This document shows, in pieces, positions 8,883 through 20,998 of a stretch of 64,000 nt of DNA. The DNA lies in the NCBI GenBank assembly GCA_963769905.1, contig CAVYNG010000002.1:310001-374000 (forward strand). Direction: 5' to 3'. The translations under genes were made by a program, and so were the position numbers. This DNA is from Bog-756 sp963769905. Lineage in GTDB: Bacteria > Actinomycetota > Acidimicrobiia > Acidimicrobiales > RAAP-2. Under the pieces are notes generated by a model that worked only from the letters and a program-made list of their open reading frames with translations, ran no database searches and had not been told where the DNA came from. Each line of letters begins with the position of its first letter. Within the stretch, counting starts at the first letter, position 1.

Positions 8883-8937
8883 CCGTCACACCCTAGTGAC
8901 GGGCGCGGGCAGTGGAGTGCAGACGGCGCGGGAGCGG

Positions 8938-9402
8938 TCAGTCCTCGATCTCGTCGAGGACCTTGGCCGCGTGGCCGTCCGCCTTCACGTGGTACCAGGC
9001 GCGTTCGATCTTGCCGCTGGGACCGATCAGGAAGGTCGATCGGATGACGCCGACCGATTTCTTGCCGTAGAGGGTCTTCTCGCCCCAGGCCCCGTAGGCC
9101 GCTCCGATCCGGTGGTCCTCGTCGGTGAGGAGCGGGAACTTGAGGCCGTACTTGCTCCGGAACGCGCGGTGCGTCGCCGGGGGGTCGGCCGAGATGCCGA
9201 CCACCGCCACCTCGGCCTTCTTGAAGGCCCGCAAGTTGTCGTTGAACTGGCAGGCCTCCTTCGTGCAGCCGGGTGTGTCGTCCTTCGGGTAGAAGTAGAC
9301 GACGAGCGGCGAGCCGCGGAAGTCCTTCAACGAGACCGGTTTGCCGTTCTGGTCCGGCAGGGTGAACGCGGGTGCTTTGTCGCCGGCGGCCAGGGTTCCC
9401 AT
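8938..9402 (-). CDS. bcp: Thioredoxin-dependent thiol peroxidase (peroxiredoxin Q/Bcp)
   Basis: This 154-residue peroxiredoxin reduces hydroperoxides using thioredoxin. It has the PrxQ motif YPKDDTPGCTKEACQF with the peroxidatic cysteine in PGCT and the resolving cysteine five residues later, and the STFLIGPSGKI strand. ATG 9402 is preferred because AAGGAG sits five bases before it; GTG 9408 overlaps that ribosome site. It is divergent from thiC. A second, less canonical Bcp-like protein is encoded at 19904. Confidence 0.94.
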   Translation of the reverse strand: MGTLAAGDKAPAFTLPDQNGKPVSLKDFRGSPLVVYFYPKDDTPGCTKEACQFNDNLRAFKKAEVAVVGISADPPATHRAFRSKYGLKFPLLTDEDHRIGAAYGAWGEKTLYGKKSVGVIRSTFLIGPSGKIERAWYHVKADGHAAKVLDEIED

Positions 9403-9452
9403 GTGCACTCCTTGTCCGTGCCACTCGTTGCCGGTGCCACTCGTTTCTCACT

Positions 9453-9497
9453 TGCCGGGCGGGTCCGAGCCGCCCCTGGCGGGTGCCCGGCAGGGGC
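9453..9497. promoter_or_regulatory. Alternative-hairpin region between bcp and thiC
   Basis: Three stems that cannot all form together are packed into 45 bases upstream of thiC: GGGCGG (9457-9462) with CCGCCC (9470-9475); GCCCCTG (9472-9478) with CAGGGGC (9491-9497); and TGCCGGGC (9453-9460) with GCCCGGCA (9485-9492). Just before them the 12-mer GTGCCACTCGTT occurs twice, at 9418 and 9434. No canonical THI-box core was found. The arrangement could be a leader switch for thiC or a pair of protein sites; function is inferred only from structure. Confidence 0.35.
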
Positions 9498-9592
9498 CTC
9501 GTCGAGCCGAGACGCACACGATGGCACATCCGGTTCCATCGGGGTACGTGTCGTGGGAGACTCGCTCCGAATCCGCCCGAAAGGGGCCCACC

Positions 9593-11362
<1,770 letters not shown>

Positions 11363-11377
11363 ACCGGGTTGGTTCGC

Positions 11378-11405
11378 AGCGATCGACCTGGTTGCGATCG
11401 CTTTT
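11378..11405 (+). terminator. Rho-independent terminator of thiC
   Basis: AGCGATCG (11378-11385) and CGATCGCT (11395-11402) form a perfect 8-bp stem around a 9-base loop, running into TTTT at 11402-11405. It lies 15 bases past the thiC stop on the same strand, so it should end the thiC transcript and isolate the helicase gene downstream. Confidence 0.75.
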
Positions 11406-11591
11406 CGGCTAGAGTGAGTGGGGTCGAGGGGCAGTCGCCCCCGGCCGGGGTCTTCCTCACCTTGTTCCCCGGGTGCGCGCTGCGCGACCCGGACGAGCCT
11501 CCGGGGCGGGCCCAACAGTGGCCGTGATCCCCACGGCAGCGCGACCGTTCGCCGGTCGCCACCGGAACAGACGAGAGTGAGCACAGACCGA

Positions 11592-12815
11592 ATGACAGCC
11601 GTAAGCGAGCCCACGGAGCGCGTCCTCGACGAGGAGGTGACCGTCGGGCGTCGAAGCTTCGCCTTGCTCGGTGTCGACCCGTTGATAGTCGACGCGCTGG
11701 CCGAGCAGGGCATCACAATTCCCTTCGCCATCCAGGAGATGACCGTGGCCGACGCACTCGCCGGGCGCGACGTGTGCGGCAAGGCGAAGACCGGGTCGGG
11801 AAAGACCCTCGCCTTCGGAGTGCCGCTCCTCCAACGGACCATGGCCTCGCGCTCCGACCGCCCGGGCCGCCCTCGTGCCCTCGTCCTCGTGCCCACCCGC
11901 GAGCTGGCTCTCCAAGTGAGCGAGGTGCTCGAGCCACTGGCGGCGCGAGCCGGTCTCCGGATCGCTGCGGTCTACGGCGGCGCCGACATCGAGCGGCAGA
12001 TCAAGAAGGTGCGCCGCGGGGTCGACGTGGTGATCGCGACACCTGGGCGACTCATCGATCTCGGTGACCGCGGGGAGATCTCGGTGGCCGACGTCGAGAC
12101 CCTGGTGCTCGACGAGGCCGACCGCATGGCGGACATGGGGTTCATGCCCCAGGTCGAGTGGGTGCTCCGGCGTCTCGAGCGCGACCACCAGACGCTCCTG
12201 TTCTCGGCGACGCTCGACGGGGCGGTCGACCGCCTGGTCAGCCGGTACATGACCGATCCGGTGCGTCACGAAGTCGCCTCGGTGACCACGACCGTCGAGG
12301 CCATGGAGCACCGGTTCCTCGAGGTGCACCAGATGGACCGGGTCAAGGTCTGCGCGGTCATCTGCCGCAATGCCGAGAAGACGCTCGTGTTCGTTCGCAC
12401 CAAGCACGGGGTCGATCGCCTGGTCCAGCAGTTGCGCAAGGAAGGTGTGAAGGCCGGCGCCATCCATGGAGATCTCCGCCAGGCCTACCGCGAGCGGACC
12501 TTGAAGGACTTCGGAAGCGGAAACCTCCCGGTGCTCGTGGCGACCGACGTCGCCGCACGCGGGTTGGACATCGACGCGGTCGACGTGGTGATCCACTTCG
12601 ACCCGCCGGAGGACCACAAGGCCTACCTGCACCGTTCCGGTCGCACGGCCCGTGCCGGCGAGGCGGGCATGGTGGTGACCCTGGTCCAGTGGAACCAGAT
12701 CCTCGAGGTCGAGCGCATCCAGGCGCGCATCGGTCTCAAGCTCCCGATCGTCGAGGTCTTCTCCAACGACCCGCGACTCGCCGACCTGGCGGCCTGGGAG
12801 CCGACCGCGTCCTGA
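11592..12815 (+). CDS. DEAD/DEAH-box RNA helicase
   Basis: This 407-residue ATP-dependent RNA helicase has the superfamily 2 motifs in order: a Q-motif region (IPFAIQEMTV), Walker A in AKTGSGKT, PTRELALQ, TPGRLID, the DEAD box in VLDEADRMADMGF, LFSATLDG, VFVRTKHG, VATDVAARGLDI and HRSGRTARAG. Such proteins unwind structured RNA in ribosome assembly or mRNA decay. There is only a short C-terminal extension after the helicase core. ATG 11592 is used; GTG 11577 is in frame and equally weak in ribosome-site terms. The 215 bases after the thiC terminator presumably hold its promoter, though none is obvious. Confidence 0.94.
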   Translation: MTAVSEPTERVLDEEVTVGRRSFALLGVDPLIVDALAEQGITIPFAIQEMTVADALAGRDVCGKAKTGSGKTLAFGVPLLQRTMASRSDRPGRPRALVLVPTRELALQVSEVLEPLAARAGLRIAAVYGGADIERQIKKVRRGVDVVIATPGRLIDLGDRGEISVADVETLVLDEADRMADMGFMPQVEWVLRRLERDHQTLLFSATLDGAVDRLVSRYMTDPVRHEVASVTTTVEAMEHRFLEVHQMDRVKVCAVICRNAEKTLVFVRTKHGVDRLVQQLRKEGVKAGAIHGDLRQAYRERTLKDFGSGNLPVLVATDVAARGLDIDAVDVVIHFDPPEDHKAYLHRSGRTARAGEAGMVVTLVQWNQILEVERIQARIGLKLPIVEVFSNDPRLADLAAWEPTAS

Positions 12816-12882
12816 TCGTCACGGCCCGCACGTCGGGCCCGCCGCGCGCCGCCGCGGTCGCGCCGTCCCACGAGGAGGAACC

Positions 12883-13635
12883 GTGCCAGACACCCAGCCT
12901 CGTTCACCGCTGACGGTCGGCGCAGGGATCGAAGGCATCGAGCGCATTCTGGTGGTCACCGCGCACCCCGACGACGTCGACTTCGGTGCCGCGGGTTCGG
13001 TGGCGGTCTGGACCGACGGGGGAGTGGACGTCGCCTATTGCATCGTCACCGACGGCGACGCAGGTGGCTCCGATCTCTCCGTGCCGCGCGACGAGATGGC
13101 CAAGATCCGCCGCGAGGAGCAGTCCGCCGCCGCCGAGAAGGTCGGCGTGACCGACGTGACCTTCCTCGGATTCCCCGACGGACGGCTCACCGCCGACCTC
13201 GAGCTGCGCCGGGCGATCACCGCGGTCATCCGAAGGTTCCGGCCCGACCGGGTGGTCACACAGTCTCCGGAGCGGAACTGGGCGCGCATCTACGCGAGCC
13301 ATCCAGACCATCTGGCCGCCGGCGAGGCCGCGATCGACGCGGTGTACCCGGACGCGCGGAATCCCTTTGCATTCCCCGAGCTCCTTGCGGAGGGTCTCGA
13401 GCCCCACGTGGTCCCCGAGGTGTGGATCATGGCCACCGACCGTGCGGATCGCGCGGTCGACGCCACCGACACCTACGACCGCAAGCTGGCTGCCCTGCGC
13501 AGCCACCGGAGCCAGGTCGGTGAGGGCGAGCACCTCGACGAGCTCCTTCGGGCCTGGATGGGGGGGACGGCGCTCGCGGCGGGGCTTCCGGAAGGGCGGC
13601 TCGCCGAGGCGTACCACGTGGTGGGCACCGAGTGA
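12883..13635 (+). CDS. PIG-L family N-acetylglucosaminyl deacetylase-like protein
   Basis: This 250-residue zinc hydrolase belongs to the PIG-L/LmbE family, which removes N-acetyl groups from sugar conjugates; MshB of mycothiol synthesis and Mca amidase are members. The zinc motif AHPDD is at residues 27-31, and the SHPDH motif near 146 completes the site. The sequence alone does not tell the substrate. GTG 12883 has GAGGAGG eight bases before it. The stop overlaps the downstream amidotransferase start by GTGA, so the two are probably translationally coupled. Confidence 0.9.
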   Translation: MPDTQPRSPLTVGAGIEGIERILVVTAHPDDVDFGAAGSVAVWTDGGVDVAYCIVTDGDAGGSDLSVPRDEMAKIRREEQSAAAEKVGVTDVTFLGFPDGRLTADLELRRAITAVIRRFRPDRVVTQSPERNWARIYASHPDHLAAGEAAIDAVYPDARNPFAFPELLAEGLEPHVVPEVWIMATDRADRAVDATDTYDRKLAALRSHRSQVGEGEHLDELLRAWMGGTALAAGLPEGRLAEAYHVVGTE

Positions 13636-14345
13636 ACCGCCGCTGGGCAGTGGTCCAGCATGTCGCCCACGAGGGTCCCGGCTTGGTCGCGCCGGTGTTG
13701 GAAGGGGCCGGGTTCGAGGTCGAGGTCGCGCGAGTCGACCTCGGCGACCCGTTGCCCGAACGAGCCTCTTTCGCCGGGCTGGTGGTGCTCGGTGGGCCGA
13801 TGGGCGTGCACGACACCGACCGGTTCGAGTGGCTCGGACCCGAACGCGAACTGCTCGCCGACTCGGTCGCCGACGGAGTCCCGGTGCTCGGCGTGTGTCT
13901 CGGTGCGCAACAGCTGGCGCTCGCCCTCGGCGGCGAGGTGACCACCGGACCCGAGGACGAGGTCGGCCCCGGGCGCGTCCACCTCACCGCGGACGGACGG
14001 CGCGACCCGGTGCTCGGTCCGGAGTACGGCGGGCTCGCGTCCACCTCGGTCCCCTGCGTGCACTGGCATCGGGACACGTTCTCCCTCCCACCGGGCGCGA
14101 TCCACCTCGCGGCCACCCGCACCTTCCCGCACCAGGCCTTCCGCTTCGGAGAGGTGGCCTACGGCCTCCAGTTCCATGCCGAGGTGGACCGCGCGCTCGC
14201 TGCGGCCTGGCAGCCGCTGATGCCGGCGGGCACCCCGCCGGCCGACGAACGGTTCCTCTCGGAGATCGATGCGGCCGGTCGCCGGGTGCTCGGTCGTTTC
14301 GCCGCGCTCGCCGAGGCGCGGGCGGTCAGCGGCACCGGTCGATGA
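13632..14345 (+). CDS. Class I glutamine amidotransferase-like protein
   Basis: This 237-residue protein has the class I glutaminase fold: GGPMGVHD, the nucleophile elbow GVCLGAQQ with the catalytic cysteine, and the histidine in LQFHAEV near residue 184. It resembles stand-alone GMP-synthase-like amidotransferase domains, which hydrolyse gamma-glutamyl compounds or feed ammonia to a partner. No synthetase partner is adjacent. Its start and stop both overlap neighbours by four bases (GTGA and ATGA), placing it inside a three-gene operon. Confidence 0.88.
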   Translation: MNRRWAVVQHVAHEGPGLVAPVLEGAGFEVEVARVDLGDPLPERASFAGLVVLGGPMGVHDTDRFEWLGPERELLADSVADGVPVLGVCLGAQQLALALGGEVTTGPEDEVGPGRVHLTADGRRDPVLGPEYGGLASTSVPCVHWHRDTFSLPPGAIHLAATRTFPHQAFRFGEVAYGLQFHAEVDRALAAAWQPLMPAGTPPADERFLSEIDAAGRRVLGRFAALAEARAVSGTGR

Positions 14346-15067
14346 CCGAGCACGCCGGCCCCGCGACGGAGTGGACCGAAGGCGCCGGTCGTCGCGACGG
14401 GACCGATCTGCTCGAGGCCGATCCCGCCCCGGTCAAGCCGGCACTGCGGGGCGTTGTCCACCAGATCGCCTTCTTCGTGTCCATCGTCAGCGGACTCGCG
14501 CTCGTCCTTGTCGCACCCACCGCGGGTTCGGCCGCGGTCATGCTCGTCTACGCGATCTCCATCTCCTCGTTGTTCGGGACGAGCGCCCTCTTCCACCGAC
14601 GAACCTGGGGCCCGGTGGGCCGGCGCCGGATGCGGCGGGTCGATCACTCGACCATCTTCTTTGCGATCGCCGGCACGTACACCGCGGTCGCGGGCATCGC
14701 GCTCGGCGGCTGGGCCCGGATCGCCATGCTCTGCATCGTCTGGGCGGGGGCGTTCGTCGGGATCGCCCTGCGCCAGCTCTGGCTCGACGCCCCCAAATGG
14801 GTGGTCACCATTCCCTACGTGACGGTGGGCTGGGCGGCCCTGATCGTGCTACCGCAGCTCGCGTCGGCGCTCGGTGCAGCAGGTTTCTCTCTGCTCCTTG
14901 CCGGCGGTCTTGCCTACACGGCTGGAGCGGTCGTCTACGCCGCAAAGCGCCCCGACCCGGTGCCGGGAGTGTTCGGGTATCACGAGGTGTTCCACGTCTG
15001 CACGGTCCTCGGGGCCCTGCTTCACTACGTGGTCATCGCCTTCTTCGTGCTCCCGCTGGCGGGCTGA
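14342..15067 (+). CDS. Hemolysin III family (PAQR-like) membrane protein
   Basis: This 241-residue integral membrane protein has about seven hydrophobic helices and the Hly-III/PAQR signatures: SALFHR, VDHSTIFFAIAGTYT and GYHEVFHVCTVLGALLHY, whose His and Asp residues bind zinc in this family. A hydrophilic stretch of some 35 residues precedes the first helix. The bacterial role is unclear; despite the name few are proven hemolysins. ATG 14342 overlaps the amidotransferase stop by ATGA. It converges on aconitase with only five bases between stops. Confidence 0.92.
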   Translation: MTEHAGPATEWTEGAGRRDGTDLLEADPAPVKPALRGVVHQIAFFVSIVSGLALVLVAPTAGSAAVMLVYAISISSLFGTSALFHRRTWGPVGRRRMRRVDHSTIFFAIAGTYTAVAGIALGGWARIAMLCIVWAGAFVGIALRQLWLDAPKWVVTIPYVTVGWAALIVLPQLASALGAAGFSLLLAGGLAYTAGAVVYAAKRPDPVPGVFGYHEVFHVCTVLGALLHYVVIAFFVLPLAG

Positions 15068-15072
15068 TCGCC

Positions 15073-17778
15073 TCAGGTCGCCATCTGGCGCAGCATGTAC
15101 GGCAGGATCCCGCCGTTGCGGAAGTACTGCGCCTCCATCGGGGTGTCGATCCGCAGCCGCGCCTCGAACTCGACGACGCGATCACCCTCGGTCGCGCGGA
15201 CCGAGACCGTCTTCGGGCGCTCGCCTGCGTCGAGCCCCTCGAGCCCGGTGATCTCGAAGAGCTCGCGACCGGTGAGCCCGAGCGAGGCCGCGTTCTGCCC
15301 CTCGGCGTACTGGAGGGGCAGCACACCCATCCCCACCAGGTTCGAACGGTGGATCCGCTCGTAGCTCTCCGCGATCACGGCACGGACCCCGAGCAGCACC
15401 GTCCCCTTGGCCGCCCAGTCGCGCGAGGACCCCGAGCCGTACTCCTTGCCCGCGAGGACCACCAGGGGGACCCCCTCGTCCGCGTAGCGCTCGGAGGCTC
15501 CGTAGATGGTCATCTGGTCGCCGCTCGGCTGGTGGAGGGTGAACCCGCCCTCGGTGCCGGGCGCCAGCTGGTTCCGCAGGCGCACGTTGGCGAAGGTGCC
15601 TCGCACCATCACCTCGTGGTTTCCCCGTCGCGCGCCGTAGGAGTTGAAGTCCTTCCGTTCGACGCCGTGCTCGGTCAGGTACCTGCCGGCCGGAGTGTCC
15701 GGACCGATGCTGCCCGCGGGTGAGATGTGGTCGGTGGTGACGCTGTCGCCGAGCACCGCGAGGACCCGTGCGCCGACCACGTCGGTGACCGGCTCGAGGG
15801 TGGCCGTCACACCGTCGACGAACGGGCAACGCAGCACGTAGGTCGACCCCTCGTCCCACGCGAAGGTATCGCCCGAGGCCGCAGTGATCGCGCGCCACCG
15901 CTCGTCACCGTCGAAGACGGCCGAGTAGCGGCGTCGGAACATGTCCGAGCTGAGCGACGACTCGATGGTGCGAGCCACCTCGGCCGCGTCGGGCCAGAGG
16001 TCCCGGAGGAAGACCGGCTGTCCCTCCGACCCGGTGCCGAGTGGCGCAGAGGTCAGGTCGATGTCGACGGTGCCGGCCAGTGCGTACGCCACCACCAGGG
16101 GCGGGGACGCCAGGTAGTTCATCCGGACCTCCGGATGGATCCGGCCCTCGAAGTTCCGGTTGCCAGAGAGGACCGATGCCACCGCGAGGTCGCCGTCCCG
16201 CACCGCATCCGACACGCCGGGGAGGAGTGGACCCGAGTTGCCGATGCACGTGGTGCAGCCGAACCCGACGAGTTCGAAGCCGGTCGCGTCGAGGGACTCG
16301 GTCAGCCCCGCACGGTCGAGGTAGTCCATGACCACCCGTGAGCCGGGCGCCAAGGACGTCTTGACCCACGGCTTCGGGGCGATGCCGAGCTCGACGGCAC
16401 GACGCGCGACGAGCCCCGCCGCGACCATCACCTCGGGATTGGACGTGTTGGTGCAGCTGGTGATCGCGGCGATCACGACGCTGCCGTCCTCGAGGGTGAC
16501 GTCGTCGCCTCCGGTGAGCGAGGCGGGGCTGGTGCGCTTCTCGCGGGCGAGTGACGACCGGAAGGAGGCGTCTGCGCCCGCAAGTGGCACGAGGTCCTGG
16601 GGTCGCGACGGTCCTGCAATGCTCGGAACGACGCTCGAGAGGTCGAGCTCGATCATCTCCGAGAAGACCGGTTCGGGTCCTCCCGCACCGTGGAACATGC
16701 CCTGCTCCTTGGTATAGGACTCGACGAGATCGACGTGGTGGTCGTCGCGCCCGGTGAAACGGAGGTAGTCGATCGTGACCCCGTCGACGGGGAAGATCGC
16801 GCAGGTGGCGCCGTACTCGGGCGACATGTTGCCGATGGTCGCCCGAGTGGCCAACGGCACCGAGGCGAGCCCGGGCCCGAAGAACTCGACGAACTTTCCG
16901 ACGACGCCGTGGCGGCGGAGCACGTTGGTGATGGTGAGGACCAGGTCGGTCGCGGTGGTGCCGGGCGCCAGCTCGCCGGTCAGACGGAAGCCGACCACCG
17001 GCGGAAGGAGCATCGAGAGCGGCTGCCCGAGCATCGCCGCCTCGGCCTCGATCCCGCCGACCCCCCAGCCGAGGACGCCGAGGCCGTTGACCATCGTGGT
17101 GTGCGAATCGGTCCCGACCAGGGTGTCGCAGAACGCGCGCCCGTCGTCGGTCGCGAACACCACGCGCGAGAGGTACTCGAGGTTGACCTGGTGGCAGATC
17201 CCGGTCCCCGGTGGCACGACCCGGAAGGCGTCGAAAGCCTGCTGGGCCCAACCGAGGAGCTGGTAGCGCTCGATGTTGCGCTGATACTCGATGGCCACGT
17301 TGGTGTCGAAGGCAGTCGGTGTCCCCGATTCCTCGGCGATCACCGAGTGGTCGATGACCAGCTCGACCGGCACGAGCGGGTTCACTCTCGCGGGATCGCC
17401 GCCGAGGGCTGCCAGCGCGTCGCGCATGGCAGCGATGTCCACCACTCCGGGCACTCCGGTGAAGTCCTGCATGAGGACTCGCTCCGGGGTGAACGCGATC
17501 TCCGTCGCGTCGTCGCCGGAGCCGTGACGCTCCGGATGCTCCCCCCAGCCGGCCGCGGCCTCGACGTCGGCCGGCTTCACCGCGAGACCGTCCTCGTGGC
17601 GGAGGAGGTTCTCGAGGATCACCTTGATCGAATACGGGAGCCGCTCGACGTCGTGGCGGTCCGCGAGGGCGTCGATCCGGTGGATCTCGAAGTTGGCATC
17701 GCCGACGGTGAGCCGGCTGCGTGCCCCGAAGGTGTCCTGAAGCGCCTCGTCGTTTCCGGTGTCTGCCATGTTCCCCAT
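15073..17778 (-). CDS. acnA: Aconitate hydratase A
   Basis: Aconitase isomerises citrate to isocitrate in the TCA cycle using a 4Fe-4S cluster. The 901-residue length fits the AcnA/IRP type. Evidence includes VLMQDFTGVPGVVD, the GTDSHTTMVNGLGVLGWGVG region (shortened here to TDSHTTMVNGLGVLG), the cluster cysteines in SCTNTSNP and FGCTTCIGNSGP, and the C-terminal swivel domain with VLAGKEYGSGSSRDWAAKG. ATG 17778 follows AAAGGG; ATG 17769 is an alternative. It is a single gene with the ABC exporter behind it on the same strand. Confidence 0.97.
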   Translation of the reverse strand: MGNMADTGNDEALQDTFGARSRLTVGDANFEIHRIDALADRHDVERLPYSIKVILENLLRHEDGLAVKPADVEAAAGWGEHPERHGSGDDATEIAFTPERVLMQDFTGVPGVVDIAAMRDALAALGGDPARVNPLVPVELVIDHSVIAEESGTPTAFDTNVAIEYQRNIERYQLLGWAQQAFDAFRVVPPGTGICHQVNLEYLSRVVFATDDGRAFCDTLVGTDSHTTMVNGLGVLGWGVGGIEAEAAMLGQPLSMLLPPVVGFRLTGELAPGTTATDLVLTITNVLRRHGVVGKFVEFFGPGLASVPLATRATIGNMSPEYGATCAIFPVDGVTIDYLRFTGRDDHHVDLVESYTKEQGMFHGAGGPEPVFSEMIELDLSSVVPSIAGPSRPQDLVPLAGADASFRSSLAREKRTSPASLTGGDDVTLEDGSVVIAAITSCTNTSNPEVMVAAGLVARRAVELGIAPKPWVKTSLAPGSRVVMDYLDRAGLTESLDATGFELVGFGCTTCIGNSGPLLPGVSDAVRDGDLAVASVLSGNRNFEGRIHPEVRMNYLASPPLVVAYALAGTVDIDLTSAPLGTGSEGQPVFLRDLWPDAAEVARTIESSLSSDMFRRRYSAVFDGDERWRAITAASGDTFAWDEGSTYVLRCPFVDGVTATLEPVTDVVGARVLAVLGDSVTTDHISPAGSIGPDTPAGRYLTEHGVERKDFNSYGARRGNHEVMVRGTFANVRLRNQLAPGTEGGFTLHQPSGDQMTIYGASERYADEGVPLVVLAGKEYGSGSSRDWAAKGTVLLGVRAVIAESYERIHRSNLVGMGVLPLQYAEGQNAASLGLTGRELFEITGLEGLDAGERPKTVSVRATEGDRVVEFEARLRIDTPMEAQYFRNGGILPYMLRQMAT

Positions 17779-17817
17779 TCTGCCCTTTCCCGCCGAGGCG
17801 CCAAACGGTTGGAGCGG

Positions 17818-18635
17818 TCAGATCCTGGTGCGGTACCGCCGAACCGCGAGGGGCACCATCACTGCGGTGATCGCAATCGCCCACAGCACCGACTGGGCGA
17901 CCCAGCTTGCGGTCGGACCGCCGATCATCAGCGCGCGGCAGGCGGTCACGGTCACGCTCACCGGTTGATAGGTGGCGAAGCCCTGGAGCCAACTCGGCAT
18001 CGACGAGACCGGGACGAATGCCGACGAGGCGAAGGTCAGTGGAAACAGCAACGGGAACGACATGACCTGCGCGGTCTCACTGTTCGGCGCCGAGAGCCCG
18101 ACGACCGCCATGCCCCAGGAGATCGAGTACGCGAACGCGAGGATGAGCAGGCACCCGGCAACGTAGAGCAACACTCCGGTCGTCGGACGGAACCCGACCG
18201 CGAAGCCCACCGCAGTCATCACGATGACCACGAACACGTTGCGGCAGAGGTCCGCGGTCGTCCGGCCTGCGAGCACCGCGGACCGTGCCATGGGCAGCGC
18301 ACGGAATCGCTCGATCAAGCCCTTCTGGAGGTCTTCGGCAAGTCCGATCCCGGTGCTCACCGAGCCGAACGCGACGGTCTGCACGAAGATGCCCGGCATC
18401 AGGTAGTTGACGTAGTCGGCCTCGGGGGTCTTGATCGCGCCGCCGAACACGTACCGGAACAGGAGCACGAACATGATCGGCTGCACCGTTGCGAAGAAGA
18501 AGGACTCCGGGATCCGGATGTGGTTGAGGATGTTGCGCTTGGTGAGGGTGAGGGTGTCCGAGACAACGAAGCGGAGCCGCGTCCCCGCGCCGGTCCGGCG
18601 CGGACCGCTGAAGGTCGGGACATAGGCGGTGGTGG

Positions 18636-18639
<4 letters not shown>
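17818..18639 (-). CDS. ABC-2 type exporter permease (DrrB-like)
   Basis: This 273-residue permease has about six membrane helices and the ABC-2 membrane domain, including the NYLMPGIFVQTVAFGS region and EDLQKGLIERFRALPMARS coupling segment, which resembles the DrrB daunorubicin-type exporters. With the upstream ATPase it should form a transporter; the cargo is unknown. The GTG at 18639 overlaps the ATPase stop by GTGA, and TCGTGACC is the shared junction. The gene ends 40 bases before acnA begins. Confidence 0.92.
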
Positions 18640-19682
<1,043 letters not shown>

Positions 19683-19903
19683 CGAGATGCGTCCTTGTGG
19701 TCGTCGTCGGCATGCCGGGCTGCGACCGCCGGCGCAGTCAGCGATGCCCGGCGGGTGGCCGGCAGATGGGTTGCCCGCCTCGGGCTCGCACGGCCGAGGT
19801 GAGGCCGTCGCGGTGCCCCGCATCTTACGGGGCCCCCGCGGGCACCCCGATCGTGGCGTTCGGCTCGGGCGGCTGCAGTGGCGGTTGGGTAGCCTGTCCG
19901 GCG

Positions 19904-20365
19904 ATGGAGAAAGGCGACCTGGTTCCCGACTTCGAGCTCCCCGACGAGGACGGCACGCCGAGACGGCTGAGCGAGCTCGCGGCGAACGGTCCGGTCGTAC
20001 TGTTCTTCTACCCGGCCGCCCTCACCTACGGCTGCACGGTCGAAAGCTGTCATTTCCGTGACATGAAGGCAGAGTTCGAGACGGTCGGCGCGACACGGGT
20101 CGGGATCAGCGCGGACCAGGTGGAGAAGCAGAAGCGCTTTTCGGACAAGCACTCGTTCGACTTCCCGTTGCTTTCCGACCCCGAAGGAGTGGTCGCCATC
20201 ACTTTCGGCGTCAGACGGCGGTTCACCAAGCTGTCGCCGACCAAGCGGACCACCTTCATCATCGGTCCGGACCTGCGGGTGATCGACGTGATCCGCAGCG
20301 AGGTCCGGATGAACCTGCACGCAGACCGCGCGCTCGAGATCCTCAAGGCCGCCCAACCGGCCTGA
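19904..20365 (+). CDS. Peroxiredoxin (Bcp-like, second copy)
   Basis: This 153-residue protein is a thiol peroxidase of the AhpC/TSA-Bcp type. The active-site segment YPAALTYGCTVESCHF keeps the Pro, Thr and peroxidatic Cys of the PxxxTxxC motif, and a second Cys five residues later as in PrxQ, but the Lys-Asp residues before the Thr are lost compared with the bcp at 8938. ATG 19904 is chosen because the Prx fold starts directly after it. It stands alone between the divergent ABC genes and the repeat protein. Confidence 0.9.
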   Translation: MEKGDLVPDFELPDEDGTPRRLSELAANGPVVLFFYPAALTYGCTVESCHFRDMKAEFETVGATRVGISADQVEKQKRFSDKHSFDFPLLSDPEGVVAITFGVRRRFTKLSPTKRTTFIIGPDLRVIDVIRSEVRMNLHADRALEILKAAQPA

Positions 20366-20494
20366 CCGGACGACGCGCCGGGCTGCCTGGTCGCGACGAA
20401 CCTGCACGACCGGAGCGCTGGCAACAGTCCCGCGTTCGCGCTGCGCTCGATGCGAAGCTGTGGGCATGCCCCTGCGCACGCTCGAGAGGCCGGT

Positions 20495-20998
20495 GTGAGC
20501 CCGGTGCCGGGGACGAGCCGGATCGAACACCTCGCCCAGGCGGTCGCCGAGCGGGTGGTCACCTTGGTCATGGACGCGATCGATGTCGACGCCATTCTGG
20601 CGCGGATCGACGTCGACGCGATCGTGAGACGGGTGGACATCGAGGCGTTGGTCGAGCGGGTGGACGTCGAGAAGATCGTCGAGAGGGTGGACGTCGAGAA
20701 GCTCGTCGAACGCGTCGACGTCCAGAAGATCATCGACCAGGTGGACATCGACGCCCTGGTCGAGCAGACGGAGATCGGGACGATCATCGCCCGGTCGACC
20801 AGTGGAGTGGCCTCCGATGTGCTCGACGCGGTCCGCGCGCAAGGGGTGGGCCTCGACGACTTCGTCGCGCGGTTCGTGAACCGGGTCCTCCGGCGGTCTC
20901 CGGCGGATCTCCCGCTCGGACCGCCACTCCTCGTCACCGCGGCGGGCGGCACTCCGGCGCTCCCCGCCGGAAGGGACGGAGCGGGAAGGGATGGCTGA
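20495..20998 (+). CDS. Nonapeptide-repeat protein preceding an RDD gene
   Basis: The 167-residue protein is dominated by about eight tandem nine-residue repeats of the VDVEKIVER type between residues 28 and 100 (IDVDAILAR, IDVDAIVRR, VDIEALVER, VDVEKIVER, VDVEKLVER, VDVQKIIDQ, VDIDALVEQ, TEIGTIIAR). The repeats alternate hydrophobic and charged positions, suggesting an amphipathic rod. A following 60 residues contain FVARFVNRVLRRSP. GTG 20495 has AGAGG five bases before it; ATG 20450 lacks one. It overlaps the RDD gene by eight bases, and in related genomes I recall the two parts as one protein. Function unknown. Confidence 0.82.
   Translation: MSPVPGTSRIEHLAQAVAERVVTLVMDAIDVDAILARIDVDAIVRRVDIEALVERVDVEKIVERVDVEKLVERVDVQKIIDQVDIDALVEQTEIGTIIARSTSGVASDVLDAVRAQGVGLDDFVARFVNRVLRRSPADLPLGPPLLVTAAGGTPALPAGRDGAGRDG

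Noticed and set aside
5971..8889. A 972-codon minus-strand reading frame covering parts of the MMPL and FrhB-like genes
   Set aside because: It is Arg/Pro/Gly-rich antisense-like translation without any domain; the real genes in other frames explain the region. High GC makes such long shadow frames common.
9500..9592. A TPP riboswitch before thiC (GCCGAGACGC and CATCCGGTTCC looked similar)
   Set aside because: The CTGAGA and ACCTGATC...CGTAGGGA cores are not present in the right order.
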